From: Gammaproteobacteria bacterium
Lineage (GTDB): Bacteria > Pseudomonadota > Gammaproteobacteria > SZUA-152
Direction: 5' to 3'
Assembly: GCA_030599435.1 (NCBI GenBank)
Contig: JAUVNZ010000019.1
Coordinates: 1 to 12,930 of the forward strand
DNA length: 12,930 bases
Position 1 is the first letter of the stretch. Each line of letters starts with the position of its first letter. The position numbers and the translations under genes are program-made. Shown one piece after another: positions 5,319 through 12,930 of the stretch. The notes beneath the pieces are model-generated. The model worked only from the letters and a program-made list of their open reading frames with translations. It had not been told where the DNA came from and did not search any database.

Positions 5319-7595
5319 TTAATCTTGCAGCATTCCAGCTAAAGCAGATACATCATCTACCACGTCAATATTGAGCGTTTTAAATAATTCCAGAAACTGT
5401 TCCTGGTAGCTGCTGTTAGCGATAGCGATAACCCTTAACGTTGGACGTAGCCATTTACTCGATAATAAGGTTGTAGATACATCACCAATAATGATTGCAT
5501 CACCAAGCCCGGGTAACAAAACCTCGAACGCTAATACTGCTGGCAGCAAAACCACGCCTGTTTCTCTCGCTAGACCCAGAGGGTCTGAACCTGTCTGGCG
5601 CGGATGATATTTTATTCCGACCCGCTTACCCTGGCGGCTTAAATCCTTGACGAGCCTTCTCATCACCCCGGAATACCTGGAATTATCACCTACCAACGAA
5701 GCATGGGGCAACGTTATGACGATATCGAGACTGCCAAGTTCATTGCTATCTATATCAAACTTTTCCAATAAATTTCTTGAAAAAGATTTCATCGAATCTG
5801 CTTCAAACTGTTTTGCATTGATTTCATGTAAAACTTTCTGCTTAAGTGTTTCATGCACCAAGTCCGGAAAAGCAACATAAGCATCATCGACCCATTCAGA
5901 AGCTCCCACTGATTCAGGTTGCTGCCACCAAAAACCATAAAACAATTTCTTCAAGGCCTTATCAATCCATACATCCCTCACCTCCCTGGATTTACGGCCA
6001 ACATAAGTAAAAGTACCATCATCAAGATAGATCCCGCGTGGGTGGTGGCTAGAATATGTTGCGTAATACATAGCGTATTGAAATTCTACACGACGATCAT
6101 TGCCAACGGCGATCGTGTCAGGTTCTAATTCATCCAATATTGAACGCAGTTTACGAAATGACCATCGTCGATTACATAACTTTTTCATAACGTTTTTAGT
6201 GCGTGACGGAAACACATGCACCTTTTCGAAAGGGGAGTCCGCCCACGACTTAACTGCATCAATATAAATGTGCGAACTCACGCCAGGCTGATCGATAAAA
6301 CACAATTCGTAATGCGTTTGATTGCTGCTTTCAGTATTAGCTTTTTTATCCAACGCAACAACGCTGGCCATGAAAAGATTTAACGGGGTTGATACCATAA
6401 ATAAGGCGCGGTTAGTCGTCTTTTTCACGCATTCAAATTTTGAATTCATACTATCCCAATGCATCTCACCAGGTTTCGCCCAGCTTTCTGGTACAGCATA
6501 TTCTTCCTTGATATAACGCAAAAAATTACCACGCAATTTTTCATCTGGCTGCCATTGATTTATATCATTAAGCACATCAACCAAATCTTTTTCAGTTTCA
6601 GCATTTCTGGCAAGCCCCTCAATCCCATAAAATGCATCCCCAATAACAACCACTTTTTTACCAAGCAACAACGCCTCTAACCCAACGGTTGAATTTATAG
6701 TAATAACCGCTGCCGATTTTTCGATAAGCTCCTGAGTATTTACTTCATTAGCAAACATGAGATGTTTTTCATTTTTTACACGTTGATGCAAATGCTGGTA
6801 ATCCTGCCCGGAAGATGGGTGCTCCTTGAACACAAATGTAACCCCACTATCCCGAAGCTGTTTTTGTACAGCAGCGATAACTTCAAACAAGTGCTCCATA
6901 TTTCTAATCCATGGTGAATGGATAGTAATCTGGCTATCTGTATTTACCTGGAACGGCACAAAAATAAAACTTTCAGGCAAGTCTGCCAGTTTAGAATGAT
7001 TCGTTTTAGCGCCTTCCGGTGCTCTCGCCACAAGTTGAGAGGGTAATTTTATATTCTCATCAAATTGTAGATCACTATAAAACTCACGGTGGCGCGGCAA
7101 TGAGTTAAAAGCATTAACCCCCTTAAAATCTAGTGTTGTGGTATTGGGAAGTAAACCATTTTCAAAATATGCACATTTCCGACCCAGGCATTTTGCTGCC
7201 TGCACTACGATCGCCTGACGCAATTTATTACCATTCCATATCGCAACAATTTCGCTGGGATTTTGTTGTAAATATCGAAAATATTTCAGGAAAAGAAAGT
7301 TTGCGTCCAGCCGTCGAACAAATCCATAAACACGCCAATAAAGAGAGCTGCCTCGCTTATTGACAGCTTTAACTGCAATGGCATTTTGTTTTTCTCGTAA
7401 TTTAAGATCGACGATATAAGCAATATTTGCCTGGCGTAAATACTTAATGCCATGAACCCCTGGCAGTAAAATATCTTTATACCATACAACTTTTGAGGAA
7501 CAATAAAGGTGATGACTCAGCGAGCTAAAATAATTTTGCTGTAAATCTCGCGCAGCAAAAAAAAGAATTCGCAAAGGCGGGGAGGTTTTTCTCAT
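5319..7595 (-). CDS. Two-domain glycosyltransferase: KpsS/KpsC-like half plus sialyltransferase-like half
   Basis: A protein of 758 residues counted from the ATG at 7595; a TTG at 7607 would add four. The N-terminal half (about 10-390) looks like capsule-type KpsS/KpsC enzymes, the retaining beta-Kdo transferases: FVPFQ 212-216 followed by NTDSQI, KEHP 257-260 and NSTVGLEALLLGKKVVVIG from 301. The C-terminal half (about 396-758) looks like bacterial sialyl/polysialyltransferases: an MVSTPLNLF-type first strand, YLDDG (Asp525-Asp526-Gly527, the D/E-D/E-G motif), the HP motif in KYHPR (His664-Pro665) and a GDVSTTLL block (Ser707-Thr708-Thr709). No signal peptide or clear membrane segment is seen, so it probably acts in the cytoplasm on a lipid-linked core. 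Its DNA looks AT-richer than its neighbours (6541-6600 is 33% GC by count), which hints at transfer. Both halves have family motifs intact. Acceptor and exact donors are unknown; CMP-Kdo and a CMP-nonulosonic acid are the expected types. Domain assignments are by motif memory, not a search. Confidence 0.8.
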   Translation of the reverse strand: MRKTSPPLRILFFAARDLQQNYFSSLSHHLYCSSKVVWYKDILLPGVHGIKYLRQANIAYIVDLKLREKQNAIAVKAVNKRGSSLYWRVYGFVRRLDANFLFLKYFRYLQQNPSEIVAIWNGNKLRQAIVVQAAKCLGRKCAYFENGLLPNTTTLDFKGVNAFNSLPRHREFYSDLQFDENIKLPSQLVARAPEGAKTNHSKLADLPESFIFVPFQVNTDSQITIHSPWIRNMEHLFEVIAAVQKQLRDSGVTFVFKEHPSSGQDYQHLHQRVKNEKHLMFANEVNTQELIEKSAAVITINSTVGLEALLLGKKVVVIGDAFYGIEGLARNAETEKDLVDVLNDINQWQPDEKLRGNFLRYIKEEYAVPESWAKPGEMHWDSMNSKFECVKKTTNRALFMVSTPLNLFMASVVALDKKANTESSNQTHYELCFIDQPGVSSHIYIDAVKSWADSPFEKVHVFPSRTKNVMKKLCNRRWSFRKLRSILDELEPDTIAVGNDRRVEFQYAMYYATYSSHHPRGIYLDDGTFTYVGRKSREVRDVWIDKALKKLFYGFWWQQPESVGASEWVDDAYVAFPDLVHETLKQKVLHEINAKQFEADSMKSFSRNLLEKFDIDSNELGSLDIVITLPHASLVGDNSRYSGVMRRLVKDLSRQGKRVGIKYHPRQTGSDPLGLARETGVVLLPAVLAFEVLLPGLGDAIIIGDVSTTLLSSKWLRPTLRVIAIANSSYQEQFLELFKTLNIDVVDDVSALAGMLQD

Positions 7596-7663
7596 AAAAC
7601 GCTTCAAACCCTACGTTTGAATAAGAAGAGCATTAAGCCAGGCAGTCGGACTACTTACGTTAA

Positions 7664-8602
7664 CTACCTGTTTAACCACTCCATATATTTGCGTACACCT
7701 TGTTCAACGCTGGCAAAAGATTCTGTATACCCTGCGGCACGTAACTCATTAATATCTGCTTCCGTAAAGCTTTGATATCGACCTTTAAGGTGCTCTGGAA
7801 AAGCGATGTACTCAAGCTTACCCTTGCCATGAAAATCGGCAACAGCATTCGCCACGTCATTGAAAGCCTGCGATCGTCCCGTACCCAGGTTAAAAATGCC
7901 CGATTTGTCTGTATTATCCAAAAACCATAAATTCACATCACACACATCGTTGACATACACGAAATCGCGACGCTGTTCACCATCCTCATAACCATCACAA
8001 CCTTCAAATAATTTTAGTTTCCCATTTTCATGAAGCTGATTATTAAAATGGAACGCAACGCTAGCCATGGAGCCTTTATGCTGCTCTCGGGGGCCATAAA
8101 CATTAAAATAACGAAATCCGACAATCTGGCTTTTTGCTGTTGGCAAAATACGGCGCACGTATTGATCAAAAAGAAACTTCGAGTAGCCGTACATGTTGAG
8201 CGGCTCTTCATGCTCACGCAACTCCTTAAATACGGAGCCGCCGCCATAAACTGAAGCGGATGAAGCATAGAGATACTGAACACCATGCTCTAGACAATAA
8301 TGCAGTAGAGTTTTGGAATATTCATAATTATTCTCCATGATGAACTGACCGTCCCACTCTGTGGTATCTGAGCATGCCCCTTCATGAAAAATTGCTTCTG
8401 CGCCGAAATCTTCTCCAGCCTGTATCCGGTCTATAAATTCATCTTTATCAATGTAATCAGCAATTTCAAGGTCTGCCAAATTACGAAATTTAGTGCCATC
8501 CGTTAAATCATCCACCACCAGCACATCGTCCCGACCACGCTCATTGAGCGCCCTGACGAGATTGCTGCCAATAAAGCCAGCTCCACCGGTGACAATAATC
8601 AT
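7664..8602 (-). CDS. hldD: ADP-L-glycero-D-manno-heptose 6-epimerase (HldD)
   Basis: This 312-residue extended short-chain dehydrogenase (E. coli HldD has 310) converts ADP-D-glycero-D-manno-heptose to the L-glycero form, the donor for WaaC. The NAD(P)-binding GGAGFIG is at 6-12. The family block [13 protein letters not shown] (73-85) and SSASVYGGG (114-122) are present. The YxxxK pair is Tyr138/Lys142 in [12 protein letters not shown], and Lys176 in [10 protein letters not shown] corresponds to the second catalytic Lys of E. coli (Lys178). [10 protein letters not shown] is also present. The start ATG at 8602 has AAGAGGG six bases upstream (8609-8615). It follows hldE by 54 nt and precedes the two-domain glycosyltransferase by 68 nt. 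Assignment is very sure. Confidence 0.97.
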   Translation of the reverse strand: MIIVTGGAGFIGSNLVRALNERGRDDVLVVDDLTDGTKFRNLADLEIADYIDKDEFIDRIQAGEDFGAEAIFHEGACSDTTEWDGQFIMENNYEYSKTLLHYCLEHGVQYLYASSASVYGGGSVFKELREHEEPLNMYGYSKFLFDQYVRRILPTAKSQIVGFRYFNVYGPREQHKGSMASVAFHFNNQLHENGKLKLFEGCDGYEDGEQRRDFVYVNDVCDVNLWFLDNTDKSGIFNLGTGRSQAFNDVANAVADFHGKGKLEYIAFPEHLKGRYQSFTEADINELRAAGYTESFASVEQGVRKYMEWLNR

Positions 8603-8656
8603 GTTAAACCCTCTTTACTTAAATATTTGTAAATTCTCTGACGCCCAAACAAAGTA

Positions 8657-10078
8657 CTAATCAGATTTACGAATCACATCAATAATATCGCTTGTTGAAC
8701 AACCATCTTCAAAGCCCAATACCTTAACGTCTCCACCATTATCTTTAACGCATTGATAACCCGCAATATCTTCAGGACGGTAGTCTCCGCCTTTCACTAA
8801 CGTATCTGGCAAAATACGGCACATTAAAGACTCTGGTGTATCTTCTGAAAACAGAACCACCCAATCCACGCAGCCTAAAGCTGCTAACACAATCATGCGT
8901 CGCTCAACTGCATTTACAGGACGACCTTCACCCTTCAGTCTGCGCACAGAGTTATCATCGTTTACTGCAATGATAAGCCTGTCACCCAATTTCTTGGCTT
9001 GTTCCAGATACGCCACGTGGCCCGCATGCAAAATATCGAAACAACCATTCGTCATTACTATACTTTCGCCGTGAGCACGAGCATCTTCCACCATCAACAT
9101 AAGCTGCTCTTCGCTGACGACACCACTACCGGTATTTTGATGTTCCTGCACAGCACGACGTAGCTCAGGTAAAGATACGGTAGCGGTACCCAATTTACCC
9201 ACCACAATACCTGCCGCCAAATTAGCCAGTGCCGTCGCATCAGGAAGGGTTCCTCCTGCGCCAAGCGTAATAGCCAATACCGAAATAACCGTATCGCCAG
9301 CGCCGGTAACATCAAAGACTTCTTGCGCCTGTGTCGGTAAGTGCATCTCTTTTTCACTATCACGCAACAACGTCATGCCGTGCTCGCCACGTGTCACCAA
9401 TAAGGCATCAAGTTTATGATCTTTTAGCAGCCCATTACCACGACCCACCAATTCAGACTCATCGGAACAACTTCCCACCACATCCTCAAACTCTTTGAGA
9501 TTTGGCGTGATTAATGTAGCGCCTTTGTAAACACTAAAATCATTACCCTTGGGATCAACCAATACAGGCTTACCTGCTTTACGAGCCAATGCAATAAGCT
9601 CAACCGAATGCCGCAGCGCACCTTTACCATAATCGGACAACACTACTGCATCGGCATCCGTCAGTTGCTGTTTATACTCTGACAACATTTGTGAAAAATC
9701 TGCCGATTCAAAACCTTCCTCGAAATCCAAACGAATAAGTTGTTGATGCCGACTTAATACACGTAACTTTGTAACCGTGGGAAACTCAGAAAAACGGGTA
9801 AACTTACAATCGACGTTGGCAGCTTTAAGACATGCTTCCAATGTGTTCGATGCCTCATCGTCACCTGTTGGACCAACAACGGTTACCTTTGCACCCAATG
9901 CTGCAATGTTAAGTGCCACATTACCTGCTCCACCCGGCCGATCTTCAGACTGGTTCACGTGCACTACAGGCACAGGCGCTTCGGGTGAAATACGTGATGT
10001 TCCGCCATGCCAATAACGATCCAGCATCAGGTCACCCACTACCAGTACACGAGCATTTGAGAAATCAGGGATTTGCAT
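8657..10078 (-). CDS. hldE: Bifunctional heptose-7-phosphate kinase / heptose-1-phosphate adenylyltransferase (HldE)
   Basis: A protein of 473 residues (E. coli 477) that carries out two steps of ADP-heptose synthesis in the cytoplasm. Residue numbers count from the TTG at 10090, which adds four to the preferred ATG at 10078. The N-terminal ribokinase-like domain (about 10-315) has [31 protein letters not shown] and DVTGAGDT (260-267, catalytic-type Asp266); it phosphorylates D-glycero-beta-D-manno-heptose 7-phosphate at C1. The C-terminal nucleotidyltransferase domain (about 345-477) has [16 protein letters not shown], with HxGH at His355-His358, plus LVKGGDY, and makes ADP-heptose. The ATG is chosen because [16 protein letters not shown] lines up with the known E. 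coli start. It lies 38 nt after gmhA. GmhB, needed between the two steps, is not in the window. Confidence 0.97.
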   Translation of the reverse strand: MQIPDFSNARVLVVGDLMLDRYWHGGTSRISPEAPVPVVHVNQSEDRPGGAGNVALNIAALGAKVTVVGPTGDDEASNTLEACLKAANVDCKFTRFSEFPTVTKLRVLSRHQQLIRLDFEEGFESADFSQMLSEYKQQLTDADAVVLSDYGKGALRHSVELIALARKAGKPVLVDPKGNDFSVYKGATLITPNLKEFEDVVGSCSDESELVGRGNGLLKDHKLDALLVTRGEHGMTLLRDSEKEMHLPTQAQEVFDVTGAGDTVISVLAITLGAGGTLPDATALANLAAGIVVGKLGTATVSLPELRRAVQEHQNTGSGVVSEEQLMLMVEDARAHGESIVMTNGCFDILHAGHVAYLEQAKKLGDRLIIAVNDDNSVRRLKGEGRPVNAVERRMIVLAALGCVDWVVLFSEDTPESLMCRILPDTLVKGGDYRPEDIAGYQCVKDNGGDVKVLGFEDGCSTSDIIDVIRKSD

Positions 10079-10116
10079 TTTCTTAGTCAAAGTATTGTGA
10101 AAGATTTTCCATGAAA

Positions 10117-10686
10117 TTAACGAGGCTCAAAAGCTTCGCAAATGATATGCAACATTAGAATATGCGCTTCCTGGATTCGTGCCGTGGAATCAACATTAAT
10201 AGTTAGGTCTGTATCTGCAAGGCCAACTAGCTTGCCTCCATCTCTGCCTAACAAAACCACGCTGTGAATGTTATTTTTTTTCGCGTATTCCACAGCTCGA
10301 ATAACATTAGCTGAATTACCGGAGGTACTTATCCCCACAAGCAAATCCCCATCGCGAGATAAAGCCTGTAACTGACGTGCAAAAATTTCTTCAAACCCGT
10401 AGTCATTACCTATAGAGGTTACCGCTGAACTATCAGTAGTTAATGCAGTAGCGGGATAGCCAGGGCGATCCATTTGATAACGTCCTGTTAACTCGGCAGC
10501 AAAATGCTGGGCATCAGAAGCTGAGCCGCCATTACCACAGACAAAAACCTGATTACCTCGTGAGAACGTTTGCACAATTAAGCCTGCAACTTCCCTTAAG
10601 CGGTCTTCTAACGCGGACACACAATCCACTGCTTGTGTGTGGGCGGCAATATCTGCCTGTATATCAAGTTCTATAGTAGGTGCCAT
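10117..10686 (-). CDS. gmhA: Sedoheptulose-7-phosphate isomerase (GmhA)
   Basis: A SIS-domain protein of 189 residues (E. coli GmhA 192) that converts sedoheptulose 7-phosphate to D-glycero-D-manno-heptose 7-phosphate, the first committed step of ADP-heptose synthesis. [20 protein letters not shown] holds His61 and Glu65; Gln172 and His180 in [11 protein letters not shown] complete the zinc/active-site set known from E. coli. These, and [13 protein letters not shown], separate it from the paralogue DiaA, which lacks the catalytic set. The start ATG at 10686 follows a candidate promoter and a palindrome. It appears to be the first LPS gene of the block. Confidence 0.94.
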   Translation of the reverse strand: MAPTIELDIQADIAAHTQAVDCVSALEDRLREVAGLIVQTFSRGNQVFVCGNGGSASDAQHFAAELTGRYQMDRPGYPATALTTDSSAVTSIGNDYGFEEIFARQLQALSRDGDLLVGISTSGNSANVIRAVEYAKKNNIHSVVLLGRDGGKLVGLADTDLTINVDSTARIQEAHILMLHIICEAFEPR

Positions 10687-10694
10687 ACTCTCGT

Positions 10695-10706
10695 TTCTAG
10701 CTAGAA
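10695..10706. repeat. 12-bp perfect palindrome before gmhA, operator-like
   Basis: TTCTAGCTAGAA is its own reverse complement. It lies 8 bp upstream of the gmhA start codon and 4 bp downstream of a candidate -10 hexamer, so it would overlap the expected transcription start. This is a typical position for a repressor site, but no regulator is known from the sequence. Confidence 0.35.
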
Positions 10707-10710
10707 GTGT

Positions 10711-10739
10711 ATTAAATTAATTTTAAAGATAGCGCTCAA
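10711..10739 (-). promoter_or_regulatory. Candidate sigma70 promoter for gmhA and the LPS genes
   Basis: On the minus strand TTGAGC (10734-10739; 4 of 6 consensus bases) is separated by exactly 17 bases from TTTAAT (10711-10716; 5 of 6). The -35 overlaps the stop codon of the zinc-finger gene. Initiation would fall about 18 bp before the gmhA ATG, within or next to the palindrome at 10695-10706. It would let the LPS genes be transcribed apart from glnE-ilvE. Confidence 0.4.
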
Positions 10740-10948
10740 GAAGCATTTTTAAGAGTGTAATCCGCGCCACAATACGGACACTTCGCCTTACCAGATTCAT
10801 CCAGTGACAAATAAACCTTCGGATGCGAATTCCATAGACTCATACCATCCATGGGGCAGTGTAAAGGAAGATCTGCCTCAGTAATTTCATAATGATTCTT
10901 TTCATTCGGTTGAATCGTACCTTTGGTATCTTTTTGTGTTTGACTCAT
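10736..10948 (-). CDS. CHCC-type zinc-finger domain protein
   Basis: A 70-residue protein. The C-terminal two-thirds form a zf-CHCC domain (the NDUFS6-like family), with the expected ligands Cys31, His42, Cys57 and Cys60, framed by PLHCPMDGMSLWNSHPKVYL and KCPYCGADYTL. The N-terminal 20 residues are polar and probably disordered. Small proteins of this family are commonly found next to ilvE in gammaproteobacteria (from memory of such loci); the precise function is unknown. Gaps are 39 nt to ilvE and 49 nt to gmhA. Confidence 0.9.
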   Translation of the reverse strand: MSQTQKDTKGTIQPNEKNHYEITEADLPLHCPMDGMSLWNSHPKVYLSLDESGKAKCPYCGADYTLKNAS

Positions 10949-10987
10949 ACTGTTTGTCTCAAAAGAAGCTTTCCTAAATATTTAAAA

Positions 10988-11914
10988 TTACGATGAAGCT
11001 AATGCCAACCAGTCCTGATGGCCTTCATGCCGCCCGTGCACAACATCAAAATACAATGTTTGTAATTGCTCAGTCACAGGACCACGACCACCATTACCAA
11101 TGGGTCGGTTATCTAGTTCACGAATAGGCGTCACTTCGGCAGCAGTGCCGGTGAAAAAAGCTTCGTCGGCTACATAAACTTCGTCACGGGTAATACGCTT
11201 TTCGCAAATATCCAGACCCAACTCATCGGCAAGATCAAAAATAGTGTCACGAGTTATACCCTCCAAAGCAGAGGTCAACTCTGGCGTGTAGATCACACCA
11301 TTACGGACGATAAAAATATTTTCACCGCTTCCTTCCGCTACAAAACCATCCACATCCAGCAATAAAGCTTCATCGTAACCATCAACCAACGCTTCCTGTA
11401 ACGCCATCATGGAATTAATATAGTTACCATTGGACTTGGCTTTGCACATGGTGGCGTTAACATGATGTCGCGTAAACGAAGAAGTTTTTATGCGTATACC
11501 CTTTTCCATACCATCAGCACCGAGATAGGAACCCCAATCCCAGGCAGCAACCATCACATGTGTGTTGAGATTATCGGCACGCAAGCCCATGCCTTCTGAA
11601 CCATAAAAACACATGGGTCGGATGTAGGCGCTATCGAGATTATTCTCACGCACGGAAGCCAGCTGGGCCTCATTGATAGTGTCCTTATCAAAAGGCATGC
11701 TCATACCCAGAATCTTGGCTGAACGGAACAGACGATCGGTATGTTCCTGCAAACGAAAAATAGCCGCACCTTGATCTGTTTTATAAGCGCGCACACCTTC
11801 GAACACACCCATCCCATAATGCAGGGTATGCGTAAGCACATGCACCTTGGCCTCACGCCAGGGTACCATTTCACCATCTAACCAGATGACGCCGTCGCGA
11901 TCATCCATCGACAT
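10988..11914 (-). CDS. ilvE: Branched-chain-amino-acid aminotransferase (IlvE)
   Basis: This fold-type IV PLP enzyme of 308 residues (E. coli IlvE 309) does the last step of Leu, Ile and Val synthesis: transfer of the amino group from glutamate to the branched 2-oxo acid. Features in order: WLDGEMVPWREAKVHV, THTLHYGMGVFEGVRAY (29-44), AYIRPMCF, the PLP Lys160 in CKAKSNGNYIN, ALLLDVDGFVAEGSGENIF, ALEGITRDTI and FTGTAAEVTPIRELDNRPIG. The residue numbers coincide with E. coli. The ATG at 11914 is chosen over the upstream TTG at 11932 because a good Shine-Dalgarno precedes it. It lies 38 nt downstream of glnE. Confidence 0.97.
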   Translation of the reverse strand: MSMDDRDGVIWLDGEMVPWREAKVHVLTHTLHYGMGVFEGVRAYKTDQGAAIFRLQEHTDRLFRSAKILGMSMPFDKDTINEAQLASVRENNLDSAYIRPMCFYGSEGMGLRADNLNTHVMVAAWDWGSYLGADGMEKGIRIKTSSFTRHHVNATMCKAKSNGNYINSMMALQEALVDGYDEALLLDVDGFVAEGSGENIFIVRNGVIYTPELTSALEGITRDTIFDLADELGLDICEKRITRDEVYVADEAFFTGTAAEVTPIRELDNRPIGNGGRGPVTEQLQTLYFDVVHGRHEGHQDWLALASS

Positions 11915-11920
11915 ACTACT

Positions 11921-11926
11921 TCTCCT
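11921..11926 (-). promoter_or_regulatory. Ribosome binding site that fixes the ilvE start
   Basis: AGGAGA on the minus strand, six bases before the ATG at 11914. It lies downstream of the TTG at 11932, so that TTG cannot use it. Confidence 0.75.
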
Positions 11927-11952
11927 AATCAAAGTGTTAAATACAGCTTCTA

Positions 11953-12930
11953 TTAACTAATGCTGTCTGACCCGAACATCTCTCGCCAAAGTCGTCTAAC
12001 ATCGCCACGCTCTTTTACATACAGTTCATCCGACACAATCGTTGACCGTTCCTGCAATGTCAGCCGATGAACTTCAGCCCGATAAGTTCGATAAGCGTCA
12101 CTCAATAATGACGCATCATTTTCCGGCATTTTGCCGTTTTGGGCAAAGCCAGCCAATAAACGAATATTGTCAGTAAAATCAGTCAGTGCCAGCGTATCAC
12201 AGGCCCAACTCAAAACGCCGCATTGAACCATAAATTCAATATCGGCGATACCTCCAGCACTGTGTTTAAGGTCGAACTCACCCTTTTTGGTTTTATCCAG
12301 TGATACACGCATTTTCTGGCGCATCTCGACGATATCGTTTCGCAGTTCCACGGGGGCTCGCTTTAGAGACAACACCTCACGGCGGACCGTTTCAAATTGT
12401 TTGCCCACGTTAGCATCACCCGCCACCATCCGCGCCCGCACTAACGCCTGATGCTCCCATGTCCATGCCTTATTCTTTTGATAATCAGTAAAAGCAGACA
12501 GGCTGGTTACAAGTAAACCTGACGCCCCGCTGGGCCGCAATCGCATATCCACCTCATACAAAATACCTGCCGGTGTATGGGCAGTCATAATATGGATCAT
12601 ACGCTGGCCAAGACGGGCAAAAAATATGGCATCAGCCACTGGCTTCTTGCCATTAGTCATAGCACTCGTTTTATGGCTACTGTGTACAAAAACCAGGTCG
12701 AGATCCGAGCCATAACCCAACTCATATCCACCGAGTTTGCCATAAGCCAGAACGGCAAAACCTTTGTCAGTATCACTGGCACAGCTTGGAACACCATGGC
12801 GCCCCACCATATCCGCCCAGGCCTGATCCAGCACAGCCTCTAAAATTACCTCAGCAATATCAGTCAGCAGATTACTGACTTCCATAAGGGGCACAGCTTC
12901 CACCACATCCGCAGCCGCCACCCTTAACAC
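11953..12930 (-). CDS. glnE: Glutamine synthetase adenylyltransferase/adenylyl-removing enzyme, C-terminal part
   Basis: The frame is open to the right edge, so only about the last 325 residues of a protein usually near 950 are present. GlnE adds AMP to glutamine synthetase, and removes it, in response to PII and glutamine. The visible part is the C-terminal adenylyltransferase module: LAYGKLGGYELGYGSDLDLVFVHS (62-85 of the fragment; metal-binding Asp76/Asp78), VDMRLRPSGASGLLVTS, AWTWEHQALVRARMVAGD, and the helical domain with GGIADIEFMVQ. The ELGYGSDLDLVF form marks the C-terminal rather than the N-terminal catalytic domain. The stop TAA at 11953 is followed by ilvE after 38 nt. Confidence 0.95.
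   Translation of the reverse strand: MLRVAAADVVEAVPLMEVSNLLTDIAEVILEAVLDQAWADMVGRHGVPSCASDTDKGFAVLAYGKLGGYELGYGSDLDLVFVHSSHKTSAMTNGKKPVADAIFFARLGQRMIHIMTAHTPAGILYEVDMRLRPSGASGLLVTSLSAFTDYQKNKAWTWEHQALVRARMVAGDANVGKQFETVRREVLSLKRAPVELRNDIVEMRQKMRVSLDKTKKGEFDLKHSAGGIADIEFMVQCGVLSWACDTLALTDFTDNIRLLAGFAQNGKMPENDASLLSDAYRTYRAEVHRLTLQERSTIVSDELYVKERGDVRRLWREMFGSDSIS

Noticed and set aside
10117..10686. DiaA (replication initiator-associating SIS protein) instead of GmhA
   Set aside because: The GmhA set His61, Glu65, Gln172 and His180 is intact and hldE-hldD follow.
12577..12843. 88-residue open frame on the plus strand
   Set aside because: It is antisense to the conserved adenylyltransferase motif of glnE.
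1..12930. CRISPR arrays, insertion sequences, tRNA or rRNA genes, phage genes
   Set aside because: No regularly spaced repeats, transposase or integrase motifs, or RNA gene signatures were seen; the window is densely filled by housekeeping and LPS genes.

Overview
This window reads as a chromosomal segment of a gammaproteobacterium, probably a marine or free-living member near the Pseudomonadales/Cellvibrionales. The reasons are the gene order glnE-ilvE-zinc-finger gene leading into lipopolysaccharide (LPS) core genes, the close match of the heptose enzymes, WaaC and WaaA to enterobacterial and pseudomonad sequences as I remember them, and a moderate GC content that differs between genes. The genus cannot be named from the sequence alone.

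Layout. A 3' fragment of an LpxL/HtrB-type lipid A acyltransferase gene (1-765) is on the plus strand. Everything else is on the minus strand and is transcribed right to left: glnE (C-terminal part only, 11953-12930), ilvE (10988-11914), a 70-residue CHCC zinc-finger protein (10736-10948), gmhA (10117-10686), hldE (8657-10078), hldD (7664-8602), a 758-residue two-domain glycosyltransferase (5319-7595), a family 2 glycosyltransferase (4338-5294), waaC (3325-4341), a PAP2-phosphatase/WaaA fusion (1427-3319), and a small unknown gene (877-1233) that ends at a clear intrinsic terminator facing the acyltransferase gene. Gaps in the minus-strand block are short (about 5 to 70 nt, with one 4-nt ATGA overlap), so it probably behaves as one or two operons. 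A candidate sigma70 promoter next to a 12-bp perfect palindrome lies just before gmhA and would separate the LPS genes from glnE-ilvE.

How the genes work together. GmhA, HldE and HldD make ADP-L-glycero-beta-D-manno-heptose from sedoheptulose 7-phosphate; the GmhB phosphatase step is not in the window. WaaA adds Kdo to the lipid A precursor and WaaC adds the first heptose. The two other glycosyltransferases would extend or decorate the core. No heptosyltransferase II (WaaF), heptose kinase or capsule export gene is present here.

The unusual parts are: (a) a PAP2 membrane phosphatase joined in one reading frame to the Kdo transferase; (b) a single protein that joins a KpsS/KpsC-like (beta-Kdo transferase type) half to a bacterial sialyltransferase/polysialyltransferase-like half, inside an LPS core operon; (c) an acyltransferase homologue whose HX4(D/E) catalytic dyad has lost its acidic residue; (d) the implied Kdo-rich or ulosonic-acid-rich core with only one recognisable heptosyltransferase.
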